64,000 bases of DNA from Chiridota heheva (lineage: Eukaryota; Echinodermata; Holothuroidea; Apodida; Chiridotidae): NCBI GenBank assembly GCA_020152595.1, contig JAIGNY010002754.1, positions 840,001-904,000 on the forward strand, read 5' to 3'. Positions 23,801 through 35,800 of the stretch are shown here, piece after piece. Below the pieces are notes generated by a model that had not been told where the DNA came from, made no database searches, and saw nothing but the letters and a program-made list of their open reading frames with translations. Within the stretch, counting starts at the first letter, position 1. Each line of letters starts with the position of its first letter. The translations under genes were made by a program, and so were the position numbers.

Positions 23801-26800
23801 ACTGCATTATGCATACTGAAATCCAGGCGGACATCGGCTTAAAGCTAATCTAAAACCAGCTGAAATATCATTTGATTAAGCTTACCTTAATATAAGTAAG
23901 TTATGCTTAACATTACGTACGTGTAGAAAAGGCAAATACATACAAACTGCCCTCGAAATACGGGAATGCCAGCTTTAGTTTTAAGTTGTTTACAAATTTG
24001 TACAATATGGGTCAATTCACAAACGAGTCGCTTGCCAAAATGAAGCTCTCAGGCTTTGTCTAGGTGCCTACAGGACCTCCCCAATCACCAGCCTTCATGT
24101 TGAAGCCAACGAATCCCCTTTCTACTTAGATGTAGAAAGCTTAGCCTCTCCTAAGCTTTTAGAGTCCTCACCAAGACCCAGAACCCTGTTTACAACCTCA
24201 TTAGGTACCCCAAATTCTCCACCCTCTTTGATACTTTATCCCCTATCCCCTCCCTTCAGCTAACGCATTAAATCAGACCTCTTCCATCTCGGCATTAAGC
24301 CCGCCACTCTCGTTTACTATGATAAACGCTGCAAAAATCCGAACGTATCCGGGCAAGAACCTGGCTTTTAAATTAGACATCGTATAAGCTCAAATCTCTT
24401 AAAGGGATATTGTGCTAAAAATAAGGTAACACATTTTGCACAATTTCTTAAAAAACTTTCAATTCAAGTGCAAAAATGCAAACGGAATTGCGTGAATGAA
24501 TTATTCAATTCACATAGGCTGTGGACTAAATGTCAAAGCGACAGAGACTTGAACATTGATAAATAAAACTGTATTATTTCCATTAGACGTAAAAAAAAAA
24601 GAGGTAGATGTTGTTGCAAACACTTCAATTTGAATATGTTTAACAAAATAGTACTTGGGAAACAGTAAGAATTTCATGCCGACTACGCAAGCTTTGTTCT
24701 GTAGGACCGTTTAACTTATAGGCCCGTGTAAGGGTTGTGGGTCTGATCCTTCTTTCTTGTCTGCAAGCGGTTTAAATTCAAAAGGAACGACATCCTTTTA
24801 TTATGAGAATGTTCTTTATTTATTTCCAAATCATTTTTATCATATCTTGAGCTTAAAAATGTTAAATTTGTGTCTGAACAGCCCGAAAAACGTTCGTAAC
24901 CAGATGCTATTTGTCCCACTATACGTGGTTAGTATGTGTGTGATGTATTGTTTACGATCAGCAGTCCCTGAAATGACGTAGCAAACTGTTATGACATCAC
25001 AAATCCTTATCAAGTGTTTTTGGAGCAAGCAATAAATGATTAATTTCTAAGTCCTTTTTCATCATAAAATTGGACTTTATTTCCAGAATTTCTTGACGGA
25101 TGAATGAATTTAGGGATATGAAACTTATATCAGGTTCAATCTCAATTTTTTGGAAAGCATGGTTGGACCACTTTAATCATAATTTCATCATTGCCATTCT
25201 AAATCTTCACTTTTTGTTTTATGATATTTTAAAGTATTAACTGGTAGGTGGATTTTATTGTGTTAATAAGTTTATAAGTTAAATCCCAGCAAGCCTCGAG
25301 GGCTTATATAGAGCCAGTGCTTATACCTGGTTTCCATGGTGCTAAGCAGACAAGAATACATGACTCCCCCTGGATGGACAAGTTCATTGCAGGTTAACTC
25401 ACCAGCCAAAACTGGCACTCAGTGCACAGCTGAGTAAACTGGAGTAAGTGGTATAATATATCTTGCTCAAGGACACAGCACAGCACTCTGACTGAGATTC
25501 GATCCCGGTACCTTTGGAGTACAAAACTAATTTATGGCTAACATTATTTGCTTTATATTAAAATAGTGGCATGCAATTTAACATTGAATTCCCAATAGGT
25601 AATTCTTGGATTGCTATCCCTTTAATCAAAGTCTGTATGGATTGGGCTTGAAAGTAGATTGACTTATTATAAGAAAGGTTTTTGTGTGGAATGGGGTTAG
25701 GAAGCCCCACCATGACACCAAGTCAATGGGGTTTGGGTAATAATCTTTAGGAAACCCCACCATGACACCAAGTCAATGGGTTTGGGTGATATTCTTTAGA
25801 ATACCCCACCATGACACCAAGTCAATGGGGTTTGGGTGATAATCTTTAGGAAGCCCCACCATGACACCAAGTCAATGGGGTTTGGGTGATAATTTTTAGG
25901 AAGTCCCACCATGACACCAAGTCAATGGGGATTGGGTGATAATCTTTAGGAAGCCCCACCATGACACCAAGTCAATGGGGTTTGGGTGATAATCTTTAGG
26001 AAGTCCCACCATGACACCAAGTCAATGGGGATTGGGTGATAATCTTTAGGAAGCCCCACCATGACACCAAGTCAATGGGAATTGGGTGACAATCTTTAGG
26101 AAGCCCCACCATGACACCAAGTCAATGGGGTTTGGGTGATAATCTTTAGGAAGCCCCACCATGACACCAAGTCAATGGGGTTTGGGTGATAATCTTTAGG
26201 AAGTCCCACCATGACACCAAGTCAATGGGGTGTGGGTGATAATCTTTAGGAAGTCCCACCATGACACCAAGTCAATGGGGTTTGGGTGATAATCTTTAGG
26301 AAGCCCCACCATGACACCAAGTCAATGGGGTTTGGGTGATAATCTTTAGGAAGTCCCACCATGACACCAAGTCAATAAGGTTTGGGTGATAATCTTTAGG
26401 AAGCCCCACCATGACACCAAGTCAATGGGGTTTGGGTGATAATCTTTAGGAAGCCCCACCATGACACCAAGTCAATGGGGTTTGGGTGATAATCTTTAGG
26501 AAGTCCCACCATGACACCAAGTCAATGGGGTTTGGGTGATAATCTTTAGGAAGCCCCACCATGACACCAAGTCAATGGGGTTTGGGTGATAATCTTTAGG
26601 AAGTCCCACCATGACACCAAGTCAATGGGGTTTGGGTGATAATCTTTAGGAAGTCCCACCATGACACCAAGTCAATGGGGTTTGGGTGATAATCTTTAGG
26701 AAGCCCCACCATAACACCAAGTCAATGGGGTTTGGGTGATAATCTTTAGGAAGCCCCACCATGACACCAAGTCAATGGGGTTTGGGTGATAATCTTTAGG

Positions 26801-29800
26801 AAGCCCCACCATGACACCAAGTCAATGGGGTTTGGGTGATAATCTTTAGGAAGTCCCACCATAACACCAAGTCAATGGGGTTTGGGTGATAATCTTTAGG
26901 AAGCCCCACCATAACACCAAGTCAATGGGGTTTGGGTGATAATCTTTAGGAAGCCCCACCATAACACCAAGTCAATGGGGTTTGGGTGATAATCTTTAGG
27001 AAGCCCCACCATAACACCAAGTCAATGGGGTTTGGGTGATAATCTTCAGGAAGTCCCACCATAACACCAAGTCAATGGGGTTTGGGTGATAATCTTTAGG
27101 AAGCCCCACCATAACACCAAGTCAATGGGGTTTGGGTGATAATCTTTAGGAAGCCCCACCATGACACCAAGTCAATGGGGTTTGGGTGATAATCTTCAGG
27201 AAGCCCCACCATAACACCAAGTCAATGGGGTTTGGGTGATAATCTTTAGGAAGCCCCACCATGACACCAAGTCAATGGGGTTTGGGTGATAATCTTTAGG
27301 AAGCCCCACCATAACACCAAGTCAATGGGGTTTGGGTGATAATCTTTAGGAAGCCCCACCATAACACCAAGTCAATGGGGTTTGGGTGATAATCTTTAGG
27401 AAGCCCCACCATGACACCAAGTCAATGGGGTTTGGGTGATAATCTTCAGGAAGCCCCACCATAACACCAAGTCAATGGGGTTTGGGTGATAATCTTTAGG
27501 AAGTCCCACCATGACACCAAGTCAATGGGAATTGGGTGATAATCTTTAGGAAGCCCCACCATAACACCAAGTCAATGGGGTTTGGGTGATAATCTTTAGG
27601 AAGCCCCACCATAACACCAAGTCAATGGGGTTTGGGTGATAATCTTTAGGAAGCCCCACCATGACACCAAGTCAATGGGGTTTGGGTGATAATCTTTAGG
27701 AAGCCCCACCATAACACCAAGTCAATGGGGTTTGGGTGATAATCTTTAGGAAGTCCCACCATGACACCAAGTCAATGGGAATTGGGTGATAATCTTTAGG
27801 AAGTCCCACCATGACACCAAGTCAATGGGGTTTGGGTGATAATCTTTAGGAAGTCCCACCATGACACCAAGTCAATGGGAATTGGGTGATAATCTTTAGG
27901 AAGTCCCACCATGACACCAAGTCAATGGGGTTTGGGTGATAATCTTTAGGAAGCCCCACCATAACACCAAGTCAATGGGGTTTGGGTGATAATCTTTAGG
28001 AAGCCCCACCATAACACCAAGTCAATGGGGTTTGGGTGATAATCTTTAGGAAGCCCCACCATAACACCAAGTCAATGGGGTTTGGATGATAATCTTTAGG
28101 AAGCCCCACCATAACACCAAGTCAATGGGGTTTGGGTGATAATCTTTAGGAAGTCCCACCATAACACCAAGTCAATGGGGATTGGGTGATAATCTTTAGG
28201 AAGCCCCACCATAACACCAAGTCAATGGGATTTGGGTGATAATCTTTAGGAAGCCCCACCATAACACCAAGTCAATGGGGTTTGGGTGATAATCTTTAGG
28301 AAGCCCCACCATAACACCAAGTCAATTGGGTGTGGGTGACAATCTTTAGGAAGTCCCACCATGACACCAAGTCAATGGGGTTTGGGTGATAATCTTTAGG
28401 AAGCCCCACCATAACACCAAGTCAATGGGGTGTGGGTGACAATCTTTAGGAAGTCCCACCATGACACCAAGTCAATGGGGTTTGGGTGACAATCTTTAGG
28501 AAGCCCCACCATGACACCAAGTCAATGGGGTTTGGGTGATAATCTTTAGGAAGCCCCACCATAACACCAAGTCAATGGGGTTTGGGTGATAATCTTTAGG
28601 AAGCCCCACCATAACACCAAGTCAATGGGGTTTGGGTGATAATCTTTAGGAAGCCCCACCATAACACCAAGTCAATGGGGTTTGGGTGATAATCTTTAGG
28701 AAGTCCCACCATGACACCAAGTCAATGGGGTTTGGGTGATAATCTTTAGGAAGTCCCACCATGACACCAAGTCAATGGGGTTTGGGTGATAATCTTTAGG
28801 AAGCCCCACCATAACACCAAATCAATGGGGTTTGGGTGATAATCTTTAGGAAGCCCCACCATGACACCAAGTCAATGGGGTTTGGGTGATAATCTTTAGG
28901 AAGCCCCACCATGACACCAAGTCAATGGGGTTTGGGTGATAATCTTTAGGAAGTCCCACCATAACACCAAGTCAATGGGGTTTGGGTGATAATCTTTAGG
29001 AAGCCCCACCATAACACCAAGTCAATGGGGTTTGGGTGATAATCTTTAGGAAGCCCCACCATAACACCAAGTCAATTGGGTTTGGGTGATAATCTTTAGG
29101 AAGCCCCACCATAACACCAAGTCAATGGGGTTTGGGTGATAATCTTTAGGAAGCCCCACCATAACACCAAGTCAATGGGGTTTGGGTGATAATCTTCAGG
29201 AAGTCCCACCATAACACCAAGTCAATGGGGTTTGGGTGATAATCTTTAGGAAGCCCCCCCACCATAACACCAAGTCAATGGGGTTTGGGTGATAATCTTT
29301 AGGAAGCCCCACCATGACACCAAGTCAATGGGGTTTGGGTGATAATCTTCAGGAAGCCCCACCATAACACCAAGTCAATGGGGTTTGGGTGATAATCTTT
29401 AGGAAGCCCCACCATAACACCAAGTCAATGGGGTTTGGGGTGATAATCTTTAGGAAGCCCCACCATGACACCAAGTCAATGGGGTTTGGGTGATAATCTT
29501 CAGGAAGCCCCACCATAACACCAAGTCAATGGGGTTTGGGTGATAATCTTTAGGAAGTCCCACCATGACACCAAGTCAATGGAATTGGGTGATAATCTTT
29601 AGGAAGTCCCACCATGACACCAAGTCAATGGGGTTTGGGTGATAATCTTTAGGAAGTCCCACCATGACACCAAGTCAATGGGAATTGGGTGATAATCTTT
29701 AGGAAGTCCCACCATGACACCAAGTCAATGGGGTTTGGGTGATAATCTTTAGGAAGCCCCACCATAACACCAAGTCAATGGGGTTTGGGTGATAATCTTT

Positions 29801-32800
29801 AGGAAGCCCCACCATAACACCAAGTCAATGGGGTTTGGGTGATAATCTTTAGGAAGCCCCACCATAACACCAAGTCAATGGGGTTTGGGTGATAATCTTT
29901 AGGAAGCCCCACCATAACACCAAGTCAATGGGGTTTGGGTGATAATCTTTAGGAAGCCCCACCATAACACCAAGTCAATGGGGTTTGGGTGATAATCTTT
30001 AGGAAGCCCCACCATAACACCAAGTCAATGGGGTTTGGGTGATAATCTTTAGGAAGCCCCACCATAACACCAAGTCAATGGGGTTTGGGTGATAATCTTT
30101 AGGAAGCCCCACCATAACACCAAGTCAATGGGGTTTGGGTGATAATCTTTAGGAAGCCCCACCATAACACTAAGTCAATGGGGTTTGGGTGATAATCTTT
30201 AGGAAGCCCCACCATGACACCAAGTCAATGGGGTTTGGGTGATAATCTTTAGGAAGCCCCACCATGACACCAAGTCAATGGGGTTTGGGTGATAATCTTT
30301 AGGAAGCCCCACCATGACACCAAGTCAATGGGGTTTGGGTGATAATCTTTAGGAAGCCCCACCATGACACCAAGTCAATGGGGTTTGGGTGATAATCTTT
30401 AGGAAGTCCCACCATGACACCAAGTCAATGGGGTTTGGGTGATAATCTTTAGGAAGTCCCACCATAACACCAAGGCAATGGGGTTTGGGTGATAATCTTT
30501 AGGAGGCCCCACCATGACACCAAGTCAATAGGGTTTGGGTGATAATCTTTAGGAAGCCCCACCATGACACCAAGTCAATGGGGTTTGGGTGATAATCTTT
30601 AGGAAGCTCCACCATGACACCAAGTCAATGGGGTGTGGGTGACAATCTTTAGGAAGCCCCACCATGACACCAAGTCAATGGGGTTTGGGTGATAATCTTT
30701 AGGAAGTCCCACCATGACACCAAGTCAATGGGGTTTGGGTGATAATCTTTAGGAAGCCCCACCATGACACCAAGTCAATGGGGTTTGGGTGATAATCTTT
30801 AGAAGCCCCACCATGACACCAAGTCAATGGGGTTTGGGTGATAATCTTTAGGAAGCTCCACCATGACACCAAGTCAATGGGGTGTGGGTGACAATCTTTA
30901 GGAAGCCCCACCATGACACCAAGTCAATGGGGTTTGGGTGATAATCTTTAGGAAGCCCCACCATGACACCAAGTCAATGGGGTTTGGGTGATAATCTTTA
31001 GGAAGCCCCACCATGACACCAAGTCAATGGGGTTTGGGTGATAATCTTTAGGAAGCTCCACCATGACACCAAGTCAATGGGGTGTGGGTGACAATCTTTA
31101 GGAAGCCCCACCATGACACCAAGTCAATGGGGTTTGGGTGATAATCTTTAGGAAGTCCCACCATGACACCAAGTCAATGGGGTTTGGGTGATAATCTTTA
31201 GGAAGCCCCACCATGACACCAAGTCAATGGGGTTTGGGTGATAATCTTTAGAAGCTCCACCATGACACCAAGTCAATGGGGTGTGGGTGACAATCTTTAG
31301 GAAGCCCCACCATGACACCAAGTCAATGGGGTTTGGGTGATAATCTTTAGGAAGTCCCACCATGACACCAAGTCAATGGGGTTTGGGTGATAATCTTTAG
31401 GAAGCCCCACCATAACACCAAGTCAGTATCCAATACATCACATCTCATCTATTAAATCTTCAAATCACAAAAGTCTATGAGTTATTTTTATCCTTGTTTG
31501 AAAAATAAAAATAAGAAATACATGAAAACGATTACAAATCACTGGGTAATTTGGATGCATAAGTCTAATAGTTTATTGAAGCACCAAAACTTAACAGTGA
31601 TTTTTTTATTCTTTTGATGGTTTAACAACATGCAGATGTTAATCTTATGAATCAATTTTGGCAGTAAGTGCTATGGCCCCAATATAATGGTTAGGGCTAT
31701 GGCCCTTATAGAATGGTTAGGGCTATGGCCTAATAGAAGGGATAGGGCTATGGCCCCAATAGAATGGTTAGGGCTATGGCCCCAATAGAATGGTTAGGGC
31801 TATGGCCCTAATATAATGGTTAGGGCTATGGCCCCAATAAAATGGTTAGGGCTATGGCCCCAATAGAATGGTTGGGGCTATGGCCCCAGTAGAATGGTTA
31901 GGACTATGGCCCCAATAGAATGGTTAAGGCTATGGCTCCAATAAATTGGTTAGGGTTATGGCCCCAATAGAATGGTTAGGGCTATGCCCTTAATAGAATG
32001 GGTAGGGCTATGGCCCAATAGAATGGGTAGGGCCAAGTCCTGGGAATAATTATATGAACATTGGCCAAGATGATTAAAAGATTTACATTACTTCCAAATA
32101 TTACCCCCTATTCTCCTGTATCTTAGGTTTGTTTAGGTATACATGACATACACTTACAGCTTGGTGAAGAAACAAATGTTGTATCGTTAGGATTATTAAC
32201 CCAATTTTAATTAAAATGTTTCTTTAAGAATTACTGGTGTTTAGCTAATTTCATTATGTTCATTGAATCATTTACATTTTCCTTCTGGAGTATTACTTGG
32301 GTTTGGATCAGTTACTGGGTTGAAACTGCTATGGTTTACAGTAGTGGGGTGATCACAGTGGCATATTCAGGATTTTTTTCAAAAGTAGGCTTATGCACTT
32401 TATCACGTGGAGTCAAAATAACAGCCTTATTTCACTGTTCAGAGGCTATTTTCAGTGGCGCCAGCAAGGGGGAGGGGTGGAGTTTGGGTGGGGATGGGGA
32501 AGGGTAGGGTTCGGGAGGGTGTGGTTGGGGAGGGGTGTGGTTTGGGGGTGTGGTTGGGGAGGGTGGGGTTGGGGACGGTGTGGTTGTGGAGGGGTGGGGT
32601 TGGGATGGGTGTGGTTGGGAAGGGGTGGGGTTGGGGAGGGTGGGGTTGGGGAGGGGTGGAATTAGGGAGGGGATGGGTGGGGTTGGGGAGGGCGGGGTTA
32701 AGGAGGGATGGGGTTGGGGAGGGGGAGAGGTGGGGTTAGGGAGGGTGGGGCTAGGGTGGAGGGGGGAACATGGCATGCCTCATCCTAAAAATTCAAAATG

Positions 32801-35800
32801 GTTTTGTTGTGTATTTGTGAAATGATTTTTAAACAATATCCTGCCACCAAAGCCACAAAAAACGTATGGCTTCCGGGGCTCCAACCATGTCCCCCACCAG
32901 GGCTTTGCCTCTGGAACCCACCAAGGGCCTTTACGCGGGCTTCTGCATCCCCGCCATTGTGGTGCATGCTTTTCCTGCGCAGCACCAATGGCTATTTTTG
33001 GTAAAAGAACAAGCAAATCTGGCCCGAGACCTTTTAGCATATTATTCTAACCTCTTTACTGACCTATTTGACCCCGTACCCCCTCGTTCTGTAAACATGT
33101 AAACATTTATAAGCACTAAGGAAATTGACACATGATTTTCACACTATGTGGCGAAGCACTAGTCACACTCTGCCTGTCCTCCTGCCAAGGTTTCACAACC
33201 CTTTTTCAATCTGTCATTTTAGGCTCCTGTTAAATCTGTCATTTTAGGCCCCTGTTAAATCTGTGATTTTAGGCCTTGTTAAATCTGTGATTTTAGGCTC
33301 CTGTTAAATCTGTGATTTTAGGCCCCTAATAAATCTGTCATTTTAGGGCCTCTGTTAAAGCTGTCATTTTAGACCCTGTTAAATGTCATTTTAGGCCCCT
33401 GTTAAATCTGTCATTTTAGGCCCTGTTAAATCTGTCATTTTAGGCCCTGTTAAATCTGTCATTTTAGGCCCTGTTAAGTCTGTCATTTTTGGCCCCTGTT
33501 AATTCTGTTATTTTAGGCTCTTGTTAAATCTGTCGTTTTAGGCATCGTTTTAGGCATTCATCGGTCATATTTTCATCAGTGTAGTGTAATTCATCATCAT
33601 CATTTTCAAACAAACTTTTGACATTGTTTATACTAATAAATTAAACTAATAAAGTAACTGATCAGGGTAGCTTTCACAGTTAATATCAATTAATCCTTGT
33701 TTATACTAATCATATAACTGATCAAGATATCAAGGTAGCTTTTACAGTTGATATCAATTAATCCTTGTTTATACTAATCATATAATTGATCAAGATATCA
33801 AGGTAGCTTTCACAGTTGATATCAATTAATCCTTGTTTACACTAATCATATAACTGATCAAGATATCAGGGTAGCTTTCACAGTTGATATCATTTAATCC
33901 TTGTTCATACTAATCATATAACTGATCAACTTGATTATTTTTTCATAGCTGTGTCATGTGCTGAGGCTAAAAAGAATTGCAAGTATGGAGCCATTTGTAA
34001 ACGTTCAACCAGTGGACAGCCTTACTGCTCATGCGCAATGCAGTGTGACAATGTTATGGATCCAGTTTGTGATAATTTTTCCGTAACTCACGTTAATGAT
34101 TGCTGGATGCGGCGATCGGGGTGCTTGACGCAACTGAAGATTAGTATCAAGCACAAAGGGGTCTGCTCACAGGGTACGCTTTAAGTGAATTTTTAAGAGG
34201 TGTTAGTTTTAGGTGTGTGTGTGTGTGTGGGTGGGTGAATCTGTTTAGACTCACAAACCGATGGCATTCGTATGTTTACACAAAGCGATGACACACACAC
34301 AACCGATGACGTCCTCGGTTGTTTTTAGCTCTAAAAATAGCTCTTTTCAAAACTAGTTCAATATTTTTTTTGCACATCCATCCATTCCATCCATGTTCAT
34401 TTGTAGTACATGTCAGAACAAAGTTCAGTAAGTTACATGATTAAAAAGAAAAGTCTTAAGACGTGTTTTGAACTGTCAACCTGTTAGAATGTGTGAAGGC
34501 AAAGAGTTCCAAACATGGTGCTGCAGCTGAAAAGCCCTAGAACCAGCTTTGGTGTTAGTTCAGTCAGGAAGTTTTCAGAAGAGGACGAAGGGATGTCTGG
34601 TGTATAAAGTTTCAGACTGTTTATGTATTCAGGTGTTTGATGTATCATTTGTCAACCATGTTTTGTCGCTGTGACACAGGAGATTTGTTGAGCAAGGGTG
34701 AGGCATGTGACCTGTTAGATAGGGATTTACATTTTTCATGGTAATACCATTCAAAAGGGAATTACAGTAGTCCAAACGTTAGGATGAGTGATCGAACAAC
34801 ATAATGACAGGTTTCAACGTCAATGTACCGACGAATCTTGCCAATGTTTCTAATGTGATAATTAATTGTTTTACTAAGTTGTGTCACATGGTTGTCCATT
34901 GACATTCTATTATCGAATGTGACCTGTCACCTGTTAGATGGTACATGTCACCTGTTAGATGGTACATGTCACCTGTTAGATTGTACATGTCACCTGTTAG
35001 GTGGTACATGTTACCTGTTAGATGGTACATGTCACCTGTTAGATGGTACATGTCACCTGTTAGATGGTACATGTTACCTGTTAGATGGTACACCTGTTAG
35101 ATGGTACATGTCAATGGTACATGTTACCTGTTTCATGTCACCTGTTAGATGGTACATGTCACCTGTTGAATGGCACATGTTGGATGGTACATGTCACCTG
35201 TTAGATGGTACATGTCACCTGTTATGGTACATGTCACCTGTTATATGGCACATGTCACCTGTTAGATGGTACATGTCACCTGTTAGATGGTACATGTCAC
35301 CTGTTAGATTGTGTTACATGTCACATGTTAGATGGTACATGTCACCTGTTAGATGGTACATGTCACCTGTTAGATGGTACATGTCACCTGTTAGATGGTA
35401 CATGTCACCTGTTAGATGGTACATGTCACCTGTTAGATGGTACATGTCACCTGTTAGATGGTACATGTCACCTGTTAGATGGTACATGTCACCTGTTGGA
35501 TGGTGCATGTCACCTGTTAGATAGGATAAGTTAGAAATACGTGTGTGACCGAATTTCCTAATACCACCATCCCATGTGTGTGTTGTACCTTGATTGGTCA
35601 CCAGTCACAGGATTATGCCACATCATCAGTTGTAGGCTCTACACATGTATGGGTGATTGGTCACCAGATATAAAGGATTATGGTTACGTCACAAGTTGTA
35701 TGGTCTAAATGCGTATGTGTGTGGGTGTGTTTGTGTGTGTGTGAGTGTGTATGCATTTAGGGGTGGATGGGACCAGTTGCAGACTACTGCATCTTTACTT

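Larger units (their letters stand above)
21232..25172 (+). mobile_element. TTAA-flanked DNA transposon (Kolobok-like), 3.9 kb, decayed
   Basis: TTAA abuts both ends (21228-21231 and 25173-25176). The left terminus AGTGGTCCTGCTATGG pairs with the right terminus, whose reverse complement is AGTGGTCCAACCATGC. Similarity appears to resume about 180 bp inside (GGGACTCCTTAAGTAAAC against GGGACTGCTGATCGTAAAC). A broken THAP-type zinc finger lies at 21559-21680. THAP fingers occur in P- and Kolobok-type transposases, and Kolobok targets TTAA, so Kolobok is the better guess. No catalytic domain was recognised; the interior is AT-rich and carries a LINE fragment. Confidence 0.55.

Noticed and set aside
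25686-31424. Possible CRISPR-like or centromeric array
   Set aside because: Units are contiguous with no spacers; this is a eukaryotic intron. 50-bp units inside one intron do not look like a centromeric satellite, though genome-wide abundance is unknown.
32785-33102. Open frames on both strands over the GC-rich block
   Set aside because: No conserved domain; GC-rich sequence lacks stops by composition and shows internal repeat motifs.
34884-35601. Open frames with RWYMSPV or DGTCHLL repeats
   Set aside because: 21-bp minisatellite artefact on both strands.
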